Shown here: in pieces, positions 20,060 through 28,848 of the stretch
How the letters are laid out: each line of letters opens with the position of its first letter
Numbering within the stretch: the stretch's first letter is position 1
Assembly: GCF_004792295.1 (NCBI RefSeq)
Contig: NZ_SRRY01000001.1
Span: forward strand, 1,002,501-1,066,500
Origin: Pseudoalteromonas sp. MEBiC 03607
Lineage (GTDB): Bacteria; Pseudomonadota; Gammaproteobacteria; Enterobacterales; Alteromonadaceae
Reading direction: 5' to 3'
DNA length: 64,000 nt
Program-made: the position numbers and the translations under genes
Notes under the pieces: generated by a model
The model's database searches: none
Seen by the model: the letters and a program-made list of their open reading frames with translations, nothing else
Told to the model about the DNA's origin: nothing

Positions 20060-21412
20060 TTATTGAATTAATACAAAAATAAGCTCTCGACCTCGTTTTA
20101 CTCCTAGGACGATATTACCTTTAGTGTTTTCGATAATCTTATTCATGTCGCGGATTGTTTCAACACGTTGACGGTTTACTTGCATAATCACGTCACCTTC
20201 TTCAAGGCCTACCCGCGCAGCTGGAGAGCGTGCTGCCACACTGGTTATTTCAACTCCTTTACCATCACTCTTCTGAGTGTTCTCTAGTGTTGCACCTTGG
20301 AAAGCTGGGTGAGTTTCTTCGCCAGCTGCTGTTAGTGAAGCTGCGCCATCGAGGGTTACATTTACTATTTTAACTTTACCATCTCGATAAATACCTAGTT
20401 TTACGCGTTTGCCTTCACCAAGCGTGGCAATTTTGCTGCGTAGTTCATGGAACCCGCTGATCTCAGTGCCATCGACGCTGATGATCACGTCACCGGCTTT
20501 GATACCCGCTTTGCTTGCTGCGGTGTCATCCATCACTTGCATAACGTAGGCACCCTGTTTTACATCAAGTTTTTGTGCTTTAGCAAGGCCAGCGTCAAGC
20601 GGGCGACCTGAAATGCCCAGTGAACCGCGACGAACTTCGCCATGCTCAATAATTTGATCAACGAGGTTTTTCATCATGGTTGATGGGATTGCAAAGCCAA
20701 TACCTACGTTTCCACCTGATGCGCCTAAAATAGCGGTGTTAATACCAATCAGCTCACCATTTAGGTTTACTAATGCACCACCAGAGTTACCTTGGTTAAT
20801 AGCCGCGTCGGTTTGAATAAAGTCTTCATAACCTTCTATGTTTAAACCACTGCGACCAAGCGCACTCACAATACCTGAGGTTACTGTGTGGCTTAAACCA
20901 AATGGGTTACCGATTGCTACCGCAAAATCACCCACGCGCAGTTTATCTGAGTCGGCAATTTTTAGCTCAGTTAAGTCATCAGCATCAATTTGCAGCAATG
21001 CAATATCTGATTCTTTATCACTGCCAATTCTGGTTGCCTCGTACTCACGACCATCCTCAAGGGTGACAATCATTTTTTCTGCATCTTCGACAACGTGGTT
21101 ATTGGTAACAATATACCCTTCGTCTGCATTAATTATCACGCCAGAACCAAGGCCGCTAAATTCACGTTTTTGACTACCGCCGCGTGGTACGCCAAAAAAG
21201 TCATCAAACGGTGTTGGACGACGACGAACTTCTTTTGAGCCCGAAACTTGAATACTCACCACGCCAGGGGTGATTTGTTCTAACATTGGTGCAAGGGTTG
21301 GTAACTGTTGACCATTTACCGCCACTGGCAGTTTAGCCATTGAAACTGCAGGCGCTAACAATAAGCTAGAAGATAAAATAGCAGCACTAATAACAGATAA
21401 TTTCATTTTCAT
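20060..21412 (-). CDS. degQ: Periplasmic serine endoprotease of the Do family (DegQ/DegP)
   Basis: Protein-quality-control protease and chaperone of the periplasm. A signal peptide (1-26, ending VSMAK) precedes the protease domain with His106, Asp136 and Ser210 (GNSGGALVN), then two PDZ domains (about 255-345 and 365-445). The length of 450 aa and a short LA loop around residues 62-85 (RRRPTPFDDFFG) make DegQ the better name than DegP. The position beside degS and zapG agrees with E. coli. Confidence 0.93.
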   Translation of the reverse strand: MKMKLSVISAAILSSSLLLAPAVSMAKLPVAVNGQQLPTLAPMLEQITPGVVSIQVSGSKEVRRRPTPFDDFFGVPRGGSQKREFSGLGSGVIINADEGYIVTNNHVVEDAEKMIVTLEDGREYEATRIGSDKESDIALLQIDADDLTELKIADSDKLRVGDFAVAIGNPFGLSHTVTSGIVSALGRSGLNIEGYEDFIQTDAAINQGNSGGALVNLNGELIGINTAILGASGGNVGIGFAIPSTMMKNLVDQIIEHGEVRRGSLGISGRPLDAGLAKAQKLDVKQGAYVMQVMDDTAASKAGIKAGDVIISVDGTEISGFHELRSKIATLGEGKRVKLGIYRDGKVKIVNVTLDGAASLTAAGEETHPAFQGATLENTQKSDGKGVEITSVAARSPAARVGLEEGDVIMQVNRQRVETIRDMNKIIENTKGNIVLGVKRGRELIFVLIQ

Positions 21413-21452
21413 AGTCAGGGTTTACTCCACATCAGAGATAAAGCAAAAACTA

Positions 21453-21478
21453 AAAAGGGCTGCATAAGCAGCCCTTTT
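21453..21478 (-). terminator. Terminator between zapG and degQ
   Basis: AAAAGGGCTGC / GCAGCCCTTTT is a perfect 11-bp stem with an ATAA loop, followed on the minus strand by T-rich sequence. It separates zapG from degQ, which run the same way. Confidence 0.8.
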
Positions 21479-21483
21479 CTTGG

Positions 21484-21510
21484 TTTAGATATAAAGCTGT
21501 TATATCTAAA
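21484..21510 (-). promoter_or_regulatory. Perfect 11-bp inverted repeat after zapG
   Basis: TTTAGATATAA and TTATATCTAAA are separated by AGCTG. The repeat is AT-rich and lies directly before the zapG terminator on the minus strand, about 72 bp upstream of degQ. It could be an operator for degQ or a second RNA hairpin. Function not known. Confidence 0.35.
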
Positions 21511-21535
21511 GACTATGGGGTCAAAAAAAAGTTCA

Positions 21536-21979
21536 TCAAGAGGCTTTAGAATGTTCTGAAACTTTATTTGAACCAGTAAATAACCCTGTTTCACCGACCA
21601 CATAGTCTGCAGGTTGTGCTTCTGCACTTGAGCGATCGCCACGACGGTCTTGTAATGAGCTTTGCAATTGCTCGGTGGTTTCTTTTGAAAAGAACGGCTC
21701 GTTAGGGTGCTGCTTTTTATCTGCTAATAATAGTTTGTTCGTTTCTTCAACATGGTTGAGAAGCTGGTCATAGTTATCTTTCATCTTTGAGACAAGTTTC
21801 CCTGTGCTTGCCAAGTGATCGGCAACATCTTGGCGGTATTGCTCAAGTGCATTATTAGCTTGCTCTACTTGTTGTTCTAACTCATCTTGCTTAAATTGTT
21901 TCTTTGTTACAAACGCACCAATGAAAAATGCCGAAATTGCAACGATGATAAGAATACCTACCCAGGTAATTGTGCCCAT
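21536..21979 (-). CDS. zapG: Z-ring/envelope-associated protein ZapG (YhcB, DUF1043)
   Basis: Inner-membrane protein of the YhcB family, linked in E. coli to coordination of envelope growth and cell division. An N-terminal membrane helix (about residues 4-23) is followed by a coiled-coil region rich in Glu, Gln and Leu (about 28-95). The length is 147 aa (E. coli 132). It is divergent from zapE and upstream of degQ, matching the known gene order. The C-terminus (about 100-147) is low-complexity and poorly conserved. Confidence 0.88.
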   Translation of the reverse strand: MGTITWVGILIIVAISAFFIGAFVTKKQFKQDELEQQVEQANNALEQYRQDVADHLASTGKLVSKMKDNYDQLLNHVEETNKLLLADKKQHPNEPFFSKETTEQLQSSLQDRRGDRSSAEAQPADYVVGETGLFTGSNKVSEHSKAS

Positions 21980-22081
21980 AAATCTACCCCTTTGGGAAAA
22001 AATAACAAAAACAAATGCTGTAAAAGCACTTATAGTCCAATCATTATTAAAATATGCTTAATTTGATTGTGAAATCATACT

Positions 22082-22126
22082 GCGGGTTAATATACCCTGA
22101 GATACGATGCGTGTTAATATACTCTG
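22082..22126 (+). promoter_or_regulatory. Tandem near-identical 18-bp elements upstream of zapE
   Basis: GCGGGTTAATATACCCTG (22082-22099) and GCGTGTTAATATACTCTG (22109-22126) match at 16 of 18 positions, 27 bp apart. Each contains TAATATAC, which could serve as a -10 region. They lie in the zapG-zapE divergent space, 32 bp before zapE. They may be twin promoters or twin binding sites. Confidence 0.4.
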
Positions 22127-22157
22127 CAAATTTAACTGTGTTTTATTGTAACGACCT

Positions 22158-23246
22158 ATGACTCCTTGGCAGAAGTACCAACAAGATTTACAACGTGAAG
22201 ACTTTGTACATGATGCAGCACAAGAAAATGCTGTGCGTCATTTGCAAAGGCTCTATGATGACCTAACGGCAGAGAAACCAGCCGCTAAGGGGTGGTTTGC
22301 CAAACTCTTCTCTAAAGATAGCACGCCAGCCATAAAAGGGCTCTATTTTTGGGGTGGTGTAGGTAGAGGTAAGACCTATTTAGTCGATACTTTCTACGAA
22401 GCTTTACCTACTGAACGTAAGATGCGTGTGCACTTTCACCGTTTTATGCATCGTGTTCATGATGAGCTCAAAAAGTTAAAAAATACCAGTAATCCATTAA
22501 ATGTGGTTGCAGATATCTTTAAAGCAGAAACAGATATTATTTGTTTTGACGAGTTTTTTGTTCAAGATATCACTGATGCCATGCTGTTAGGTGGCCTGAT
22601 GGAAGCGTTATTTGAGCGCGGTATCGTATTAGTGGCAACTTCAAACATTGTACCTGACGAGCTATACCGAAACGGTTTGCAACGCGCGCGTTTTTTACCA
22701 GCTATTGAACTAGTAAAAGCTAACACCGAGATTGTTAATGTGGACTCGGGTGTTGATTACCGCTTACGTACCCTTGAGCAAGCCGAAATTTTTCATAGCC
22801 CACTTGATCAGCAAGCGGATGATAATTTATTTGAATACTTTGATAAGTTGTCGCCAGAGCCTGGCGTGCTCGATAAAGCGATTGAAATCGAAGGCCGATT
22901 GATAAAAACGCGAAAGGTAGCTGATTGTATCGTTATGTTCGACTTTAGTGAGTTGTGCGAAACAGCGAGAAGCCAAGTCGACTACATGGAAATCAGCCGA
23001 CTCTATAACACTGTTATTTTATCGAATGTTAAAGCGCTCGGCCAAGCTAATGATGATGCAGCTCGCCGTTTTATTGCGTTAGTTGATGAGTTTTATGAGC
23101 GTAATGTGACGTTAATTATTTCTGCTGAAAAGCCCATAACTGAGCTGTATAGCGAAGGTAACTTAAATTTTGAATTTAAGCGCTGCATCAGTCGATTGCA
23201 AGAAATGCAATCGCTTGAATATTTAGCGAGAGAGCATTTAGCTTAG
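22158..23246 (+). CDS. zapE: Cell division ATPase ZapE (AFG1 family)
   Basis: ATPase that associates with the division ring and helps Z-ring constriction under stress in E. coli. Walker A GGVGRGKT is at residues 66-73. Walker B IICFDEFFVQDI is intact, followed by the sensor-1 VATSNIVP. The length of 362 aa matches the family. It is transcribed towards rplM and divergent from zapG. Confidence 0.95.
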   Translation: MTPWQKYQQDLQREDFVHDAAQENAVRHLQRLYDDLTAEKPAAKGWFAKLFSKDSTPAIKGLYFWGGVGRGKTYLVDTFYEALPTERKMRVHFHRFMHRVHDELKKLKNTSNPLNVVADIFKAETDIICFDEFFVQDITDAMLLGGLMEALFERGIVLVATSNIVPDELYRNGLQRARFLPAIELVKANTEIVNVDSGVDYRLRTLEQAEIFHSPLDQQADDNLFEYFDKLSPEPGVLDKAIEIEGRLIKTRKVADCIVMFDFSELCETARSQVDYMEISRLYNTVILSNVKALGQANDDAARRFIALVDEFYERNVTLIISAEKPITELYSEGNLNFEFKRCISRLQEMQSLEYLAREHLA

Positions 23247-23290
23247 TGAGCAGTTAGCCGTCACTTTAAAGCCGAAAGGTTTTGAATATA

Positions 23291-23351
23291 AGGCGCGCCA
23301 AGCAAGCGTGACGCCTACGATTGATGTAGGCGTGAAATTTATTTCGCGCGC
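23291..23351. repeat. REP-like imperfect palindrome between zapE and rplM
   Basis: A hairpin ACGCCTAC / GTAGGCGT (23311-23318 and 23326-23333, loop of seven) is nested inside GC-rich outer arms GGCGCGCC (23292-23299) and CGCGCGC (23345-23351). Both arms are spaced by AT-rich tracts. The form is that of a repetitive extragenic palindrome. Only one copy is seen here, so the repeat status is inference. The rest of the 341-bp gap holds the rplM promoter and leader. Confidence 0.5.
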
Positions 23352-23418
23352 ACTTATTAGCTGATAGCTGAATTTCTCGAATAAAAAACAACCATCATAT
23401 AGCAATGTGGTTTAAGTG

Positions 23419-23428
23419 CTGGTATACT
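23419..23428 (+). promoter_or_regulatory. Extended -10 promoter candidate for rplM-rpsI
   Basis: TGG-TATACT forms an extended -10 element (-10 hexamer 23423-23428) followed by the GC-rich discriminator CCCGCG, as is usual for growth-rate controlled ribosomal promoters. No good -35 is seen. It would give a leader of about 150 bases, long enough for the L13-mediated translational control known in E. coli. Confidence 0.5.
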
Positions 23429-23587
23429 CCCGCGTCTGCCACGTTGCGTTCTATTGCCAGATATTAGTTTAGCCTCTAATTGATGGCTCAAAGTCTTAAA
23501 CTCGAAGGGGTTAAAGCATTCAACTTAGAGCGGTAATTAATAATAATTACCTGTGGTTTTAAATTAAAAAACATTGGATTTTAATAA

Positions 23588-24016
23588 ATGAAAACGTTTG
23601 TTGCTAAGCCAGAAACAGTAAAACGTGACTGGTACGTAGTTGACGCTGAAGGTAAAACTTTAGGTCGCATCGCTACTGAAATCGCTCGTCGCCTACGCGG
23701 TAAGCATAAAGCTGAGTACACTCCTCACGTAGATACTGGTGATTACATCATCGTTATCAATGCAGAGAAAGTTACTGTTACTGGTAATAAAGCAAAAGAC
23801 AAAATGTACCACGCACACACTGGTTTCCCAGGTGGTCTTAAGTCTACTACTTTCGACAAGCTTCAAGCTGCAAAGCCTGAAATGATTATCGAAAAAGCTG
23901 TTAAAGGCATGTTGCCACGTGGTCCTTTAGGCCGCGAAATGTACCGTAAACTTAAAGTTTACGCAGGTACTGAGCACAACCATGCTGCACAACAGCCTCA
24001 GGTTCTAGACATTTAA
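23588..24016 (+). CDS. rplM: 50S ribosomal protein L13
   Basis: Early-assembling large-subunit protein. The 142-aa length equals E. coli L13. The family signature runs through [20 protein letters not shown]. In E. coli it also represses its own operon. It is followed 11 bp later by rpsI. Confidence 0.99.
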   Translation: MKTFVAKPETVKRDWYVVDAEGKTLGRIATEIARRLRGKHKAEYTPHVDTGDYIIVINAEKVTVTGNKAKDKMYHAHTGFPGGLKSTTFDKLQAAKPEMIIEKAVKGMLPRGPLGREMYRKLKVYAGTEHNHAAQQPQVLDI

Positions 24017-24027
24017 GGAGCACTATC

Positions 24028-24417
24028 ATGGCAAATCAATACTACGGTACAGGTCGTCGTAAAAGTTCAAGTGCTCGCGTATTCTTACGCCCAGGCACTG
24101 GTAACATCGTAATCAACAAGCGCTCTCTAGAAGAGTACTTCGGTCGTGAGACTGCTCGCATGGTTGTTCGTCAAGCATTAGAGCACGTTGAAATGACTGA
24201 AAAGTTTGACCTACACATCACTGTTTCAGGTGGTGGTACTACTGGTCAAGCTGGTGCTATCCGTCACGGTATCACTCGTGCACTTATGGAGTTTGACGAG
24301 TCTCTACGTCCTACACTTCGTAAAGCAGGTTTCGTTACACGTGATGCACGTAAAGTTGAGCGTAAGAAAGTGGGTCTTAAGAAAGCACGTAAGCGTCCAC
24401 AATTCTCAAAACGTTAA
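24028..24417 (+). CDS. rpsI: 30S ribosomal protein S9
   Basis: Small-subunit protein whose C-terminal tail reaches the P-site tRNA. The 129-aa protein begins [19 protein letters not shown] and contains the [15 protein letters not shown] signature. It ends in the conserved basic tail with terminal KRPQFSKR. A clear ribosome binding site (AAGGAGC) precedes it. A strong terminator follows. Confidence 0.99.
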   Translation: MANQYYGTGRRKSSSARVFLRPGTGNIVINKRSLEEYFGRETARMVVRQALEHVEMTEKFDLHITVSGGGTTGQAGAIRHGITRALMEFDESLRPTLRKAGFVTRDARKVERKKVGLKKARKRPQFSKR

Positions 24418-24442
24418 TATTTACGTTTATCAGAATACCAAA

Positions 24443-24467
24443 AACCCAGCTCCGGCTGGGTTTTTTG
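24443..24467 (+). terminator. Terminator after rpsI
   Basis: AACCCAGC / GCTGGGTT stem with a TCCG tetraloop followed by six T. Confidence 0.9.
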
Positions 24468-25049
24468 TTTCTTGGAGCCATCTGCTTTCAGACGTCAGTT
24501 TTTAGCAGATCGAGAGGGGGCTCAGTTTTTGATGTTTTACATCCATTTCTCAGGTTATATCGGGGTCAGATCACAGATCAGAACGCTGACGACTGATAGC
24601 TGATAGTAAAAACCCTACCTTTTTTCGTTCGATATTTAACCGCTGATAGTAATTACTGCGTATTACAGTAAAAAAACTTCACGATTTAGCGAAATTAGCT
24701 TAAATCCATCAGTTAATTGATGAATTTTTTTGCTACAATTGGGGGGCAAGTAATGTGAGTGAGTTCAACAACAGCTAATACAGAATTCTGTTTCCTCTTA
24801 GTGAGGTTGATCTTGGTCAGTATATTGTTTTTTTATATGCGTTATCATAACCAGCGGCTTCATGCTCGAGCTGGCCCTAATTAATCAACTATTAAAATGG
24901 GTTTATTCGAGCATGGGACTGTGAATAACCTTGTTTTAATCAAGGCTTTTAATTATGATCGCGTCTATTTTAAAATTTCTAAAAATTAACCTGCTGTAAC
25001 TGATGTTCTCAATATGGCAAGTGTTGGGAATCATAGTGGAGATAAGTGG
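24468..25049 (+). promoter_or_regulatory. Long leader region upstream of petA
   Basis: This AT-rich space carries no convincing gene. An extended -10 (TGCTACAAT, hexamer 24734-24739) may start the pet operon and would leave a leader of about 300 bases. Inside it CATGCTCGA (24861-24869) can pair with TCGAGCATG (24907-24915). A weaker CCTTG / CAAGG hairpin follows at about 24929-24945. A 14-codon open frame (24955-24999, MIASILKFLKINLL) lies after an AAGG. The 11-mer CTGATAGCTGA at 24593 also occurs at 23361. Regulation by leader structure is inference. Confidence 0.4.
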
Positions 25050-25640
25050 ATGAGCAATGCGCCTGTAGACAATGGCCGACGTCGCTTTTTAACCATAGCT
25101 ACCTCTGTTGTTGGTGGTGTTGGTGCGGCTGGGGCTGCTGTTCCTTTTATTGCGTCTTGGAATCCAAGTGAGCGAGCTAAATCTGCGGGTGCGCCTGTAG
25201 AAGTAGATATCAGCAAGCTTGAGCCAGGACAATTAATACGTGTTGAGTGGCGAGGAAAACCTGTTTGGGTTATTAATCGTACACCAAGAATGCTTGAACA
25301 GATGAAAGAACATGAAGGTCAACTTCGTGATCCTGCATCTGAAGAGCCTCAACAACCTGAATCATCAACAAACGAATACCGTTCTCAACGTCCTGAGATC
25401 TTCGTTGCTGTTGGTATTTGTACGCACTTAGGTTGTTCTCCTAGCTTCCTACAAGGTGGCTTTGGTGAAAAAGTAGAGGGCACAGACGACGGTTTCTTCT
25501 GTCCGTGTCACGGTTCTAAATTTGATATGGCGGGTCGTGTATTCCAATCTGTACCTGCACCATTAAATCTAGAAATCCCTCCGTATACCTTCCTTGATGA
25601 CACGACTATTTTAGTCGGTGAAGAAAAAGGAGTGGCGTAA
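25050..25640 (+). CDS. petA: Ubiquinol-cytochrome c reductase Rieske iron-sulfur subunit
   Basis: Electron-transfer subunit of the cytochrome bc1 complex. The start at 25050 (MSNAPVDNGRRRFL) has GGAG 8 bases upstream and gives 196 aa. An in-frame ATG at 25014 lacks such a site. The twin-arginine-like RRRFLT (10-15) with a following hydrophobic helix is the membrane anchor. The 2Fe-2S ligands are in CTHLGC (124-129) and CPCHG (151-155). It overlaps petB by one base. Confidence 0.96.
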   Translation: MSNAPVDNGRRRFLTIATSVVGGVGAAGAAVPFIASWNPSERAKSAGAPVEVDISKLEPGQLIRVEWRGKPVWVINRTPRMLEQMKEHEGQLRDPASEEPQQPESSTNEYRSQRPEIFVAVGICTHLGCSPSFLQGGFGEKVEGTDDGFFCPCHGSKFDMAGRVFQSVPAPLNLEIPPYTFLDDTTILVGEEKGVA

Positions 25641-26905
25641 TGTTTGGTAAAATTATTGGTTGGATCGACGATCGTATTCCAATGACACGTGTTTGGAACA
25701 TGCACATTGCACAGTATCCAGCACCAAAAAACTTTAACTTCTGGTACTTCTTTGGCTCTCTAGCCATGTTAGTACTTGTTAACCAAATCGTAACTGGTAT
25801 CTGGTTAACAATGAACTTCGTACCGTCTGCTGAAGGTGCTTTCGCATCGGTAGAATACATCATGCGTGATGTTGAATACGGTTGGTTACTACGTTACCTT
25901 CACTCAACAGGTGCATCAGCGTTCTTTATCGTTGTATATCTGCACATGTTCCGTGGCATGATCTACGGTTCTTACCAAAAACCACGTGAACTACTGTGGT
26001 TATTCGGTATGTTCATCTTCTTAGCGCTTATGGCTGAAGCTTTCATGGGTTACTTATTGCCTTGGGGACAAATGTCTTTCTGGGGTGCACAGGTAATCAT
26101 TTCACTATTCGGTGCGATTCCGGTAATTGGTGATGACTTAACGCTTTGGATCCGTGGTGACTACGTAATTTCAGGTGCAACGCTTAACCGCTTCTTTGCA
26201 CTACACGTAATTGCACTACCTTTAGTTATCGTTATCTTAGTATTCTTACACATTGTTGCACTACACGAAGTGGGTTCAAACAACCCAGACGGTGTTGAAA
26301 TCAAACGTAAGAAAGGCACTGTAGCTGAAGAAGACAAGCCTAAATTTAAATTCCACGAGTATTACACCAACAAGAAAGACATTGTTGATGCAATCCCGTT
26401 CCACCCTTACTACACAGTGAAAGATATTGTGGGTGTGGTTGGTTTCTTAATATTATTCTGTTGGGTTGTATTCTTTATGCCTGCGATGAATGGTTTCTTC
26501 TTAGAAGCGCCAAACTTCGAAGCAGCTAACCCACTGAAAACACCTGAGCACATTTTCCCTGTTTGGTACTTCACGCCATTCTATGCGATTCTGCGCGCTA
26601 TCCCAGATAAACTAATCGGTGTTATCGCGATGGGTGCATCTATCGTAGTGCTTGCGTTACTACCTTGGATTGACCGTGGTTCGGTTCGTTCTATTCGTTA
26701 TCGTTGTGGCTTACACAAGTTAAACATTGCTCAATTCGTGGTAACGTTCGTTATCTTAGGTTGGGTTGGTGCAACTCCACAAACTGATTTCAAAACGCTG
26801 TTATCACAAATCACGACTGTGACATACTTCATGTTCTTCGTATTGTTATTTGTTTACAGTAAGAATGAGAAAACTAAGCCATTACCAACGAGGTTGACGA
26901 AATGA
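25640..26905 (+). CDS. petB: Ubiquinol-cytochrome c reductase cytochrome b
   Basis: Membrane core of the bc1 complex, carrying hemes bL and bH and the quinone sites. The 421-aa length is that of a full bacterial cytochrome b with eight or more helices. The conserved LLRYLHSTGASAFFIVVYLH, LPWGQMSFWGA and the Qo-site PEW-like motif (here PVWYFTPFYAILR) are seen. It overlaps petA by one base and petC by four. Confidence 0.97.
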   Translation: MFGKIIGWIDDRIPMTRVWNMHIAQYPAPKNFNFWYFFGSLAMLVLVNQIVTGIWLTMNFVPSAEGAFASVEYIMRDVEYGWLLRYLHSTGASAFFIVVYLHMFRGMIYGSYQKPRELLWLFGMFIFLALMAEAFMGYLLPWGQMSFWGAQVIISLFGAIPVIGDDLTLWIRGDYVISGATLNRFFALHVIALPLVIVILVFLHIVALHEVGSNNPDGVEIKRKKGTVAEEDKPKFKFHEYYTNKKDIVDAIPFHPYYTVKDIVGVVGFLILFCWVVFFMPAMNGFFLEAPNFEAANPLKTPEHIFPVWYFTPFYAILRAIPDKLIGVIAMGASIVVLALLPWIDRGSVRSIRYRCGLHKLNIAQFVVTFVILGWVGATPQTDFKTLLSQITTVTYFMFFVLLFVYSKNEKTKPLPTRLTK

Positions 26906-27639
26906 TGAAAAAGCTAATTATCGGTTTATTCGCATTGTTGCCATCGTTGACAATGGCAGCGGGTCCTTCGGTTCCTTTAATGGATGCCAACATTGACCTT
27001 AAAGACAATGCGTCTTTACAGCGCGGTGCTAAATTGTTCATGAACTACTGTCTTGGTTGTCACCAAATGCAGTATCAACGTTATGAGCGTACGTTCCGCG
27101 ACATCGGTATTCCTACTGAGATTGGTCAAGAGCAACTGATTTTTGATGGCTCAAAAGTAGGTAGCCACATCAAAAACGCGATTGATAAAGATGACGCAGC
27201 TAAATGGTTTGGCGCAGCGCCACCAGATCTTACGCTTGTAGCGCGAGTTCGTGGTACTGACTGGATCTACACTTACCTGAAGTCATTCTACAAAGATGAA
27301 TCTCGTCCGTTTGGCGTAAACAACGTTGTTTTCCCATCGGTAGGTATGCCGCACGTTCTTCAAGAACTACAAGGCTTACCAACACCAATCACTGAAGAAG
27401 TGGAAGAACACGGTCACACTGTGACTAAAGTTGTTGGCACTGAAACAGATGGTTCAGGTGAAATGAGTGTTGACGAGTATGACCAAGCTGCTCGTGATTT
27501 AACTAACTTCTTAGCTTACGTTGGCGAGCCGTCACGTTTAGAGTCAGAAGCGTTAGGTCTTAAGGTAATTGGTTTCTTAGTGATTCTATTTATCTTGGCA
27601 TTCATGCTGAAGAAAGAATACTGGAGAGATGTTCACTAA
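26902..27639 (+). CDS. petC: Ubiquinol-cytochrome c reductase cytochrome c1
   Basis: Heme-c subunit of the bc1 complex that passes electrons to soluble cytochrome c. A signal peptide (1-20, ending TMAAG) precedes the heme motif CLGCH (Cys50, Cys53, His54). A C-terminal membrane anchor (about 222-238) ends KKEYWRDVH. The length is 245 aa. It overlaps petB by four bases. Confidence 0.97.
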   Translation: MMKKLIIGLFALLPSLTMAAGPSVPLMDANIDLKDNASLQRGAKLFMNYCLGCHQMQYQRYERTFRDIGIPTEIGQEQLIFDGSKVGSHIKNAIDKDDAAKWFGAAPPDLTLVARVRGTDWIYTYLKSFYKDESRPFGVNNVVFPSVGMPHVLQELQGLPTPITEEVEEHGHTVTKVVGTETDGSGEMSVDEYDQAARDLTNFLAYVGEPSRLESEALGLKVIGFLVILFILAFMLKKEYWRDVH

Positions 27640-27668
27640 TTCTGGACGTTTTGAAAGGTAATTTTGTG

Positions 27669-27696
27669 ATAGGGGCTTAAGCCCCTATTGCTGTTT
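27669..27696 (+). terminator. Terminator between petC and sspA
   Basis: ATAGGGGC / GCCCCTAT stem with a TTAA loop, followed after a few bases by GTTTTTG. The T tract is set back, so read-through into sspA is possible. Confidence 0.6.
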
Positions 27697-27718
27697 TTGT
27701 AATATAATGGAGGTAGGC

Positions 27719-28345
27719 ATGGCCGTAGCTGCCAATAAGCGCCCTGTAATGACCCTGTTTTCTGGTGCTAACTGTATGTATAGCCACCAAGTACGTATTG
27801 TACTTGCTGAAAAAGGTGTAAGTGTTGACATTCACCTGGCTGAAAAGGATAACCTGCCAGAGGCACTTCATGAAATTAACCCTTACGGTACAGTACCAAC
27901 ACTGATCGATCGTGAGCTTGGTTTATATCAGGCAAACATCATCATGGAATACCTTGATGAACGTTTTCCTCATCCTCCACTAATGCCAGTATATCCGGTT
28001 ATGCGTGGCCGTAGTCGTCTGATGATGCACCGTATTGATACGGATTGGTATAGTCTAGCGAATAAGATCACTAGCGGTAGCAGCGAAGCAGCACAAGCAC
28101 GCAAAGAGCTTACTGAAGCGTTACTTGCAATCGCACCTATCTTCTCTGAAGCTCCTTACTTTATGAGCGAAGAGTTCAGCTTAGTTGATTGTTACTTAGC
28201 GCCGTTATTATGGCGTTTACCTGAGCTTGGCATTGAACTTAATGGTGCTGGTGCTAAAGAGCTTAAAGAATACATGTTGCGTTTATTTGAGCGTGAATCA
28301 TTCCAAGCTTCATTAACTGAAGCAGAGCGTGAGATCCGTTTATAA
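27719..28345 (+). CDS. sspA: Stringent starvation protein A
   Basis: RNA polymerase-associated protein with a glutathione-transferase fold, involved in starvation and acid survival. I place the start at 27719 ([16 protein letters not shown]) because this matches E. coli SspA and because GGAGG lies 6 bases upstream. The ATG at 27707 overlaps that site. The protein has 208 aa, with the conserved [20 protein letters not shown]. Its stop overlaps the sspB start by one base. Confidence 0.97.
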   Translation: MAVAANKRPVMTLFSGANCMYSHQVRIVLAEKGVSVDIHLAEKDNLPEALHEINPYGTVPTLIDRELGLYQANIIMEYLDERFPHPPLMPVYPVMRGRSRLMMHRIDTDWYSLANKITSGSSEAAQARKELTEALLAIAPIFSEAPYFMSEEFSLVDCYLAPLLWRLPELGIELNGAGAKELKEYMLRLFERESFQASLTEAEREIRL

Positions 28346-28785
28346 TGACGCCTAATCGTCCTTATTTACTACGCGCTTTCTTTGATTGGATTGTTGATAA
28401 TCAATGTACACCACACTTAGTGGTGAATGCTGATTTTCCTGCTGTACAAGTACCAACACAGTTTGTTCAAGACGGCCAGATCGTTTTAAACATCAGCCCA
28501 TCAGCGGTCACGCAATTTGCTATGGACAACCAGCAACTGAGCTTTAATGCTCGGTTTGGTGGTCAACCTATGCAAGTGTATGTACCTATGGGTGCTGTGC
28601 TCGCAATTTATGCACGTGAGAATGGTGAAGGGACTGTATTTACTGCAGAAGAATTCATCGAGGACGAAGACGATTTTGCTCCGGTATTAGAAAGTGTAGA
28701 CACGCCTGACGATGTAACGCCAGATGATGAACCACCAACTAAACCAGAGAAGAAAAAAGGTGCTCACTTACGAGTGATCAAATAG
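28345..28785 (+). CDS. sspB: ClpXP protease specificity-enhancing factor SspB
   Basis: Adaptor that brings ssrA-tagged proteins to ClpXP. The N-terminal folded domain (about 1-110) begins with the family block RPYLLRAFFDWIVDN. An acidic, flexible linker (about 95-138) leads to the C-terminal ClpX-binding tail GAHLRVIK. The length is 146 aa. It is coupled to sspA by overlapping stop and start. Confidence 0.96.
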   Translation: MTPNRPYLLRAFFDWIVDNQCTPHLVVNADFPAVQVPTQFVQDGQIVLNISPSAVTQFAMDNQQLSFNARFGGQPMQVYVPMGAVLAIYARENGEGTVFTAEEFIEDEDDFAPVLESVDTPDDVTPDDEPPTKPEKKKGAHLRVIK

Positions 28786-28800
28786 CCTTATTAAAATCGA

Positions 28801-28828
28801 AAAACCCGCTTATAAAGCGGGTTTTTTA
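28801..28828. terminator. Bidirectional terminator between sspB and dolP
   Basis: AAACCCGCT / AGCGGGTTT with a TATA-like loop and A/T runs on both sides, between convergent genes. Confidence 0.9.
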
Positions 28829-28848
28829 TTATCAACTTACAGTTCGTA

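Noticed and set aside
23247..23587. A tRNA or small RNA gene between zapE and rplM
   Set aside because: No cloverleaf or terminator was found; the structure seen is a REP-like palindrome and the rest fits an rplM leader.
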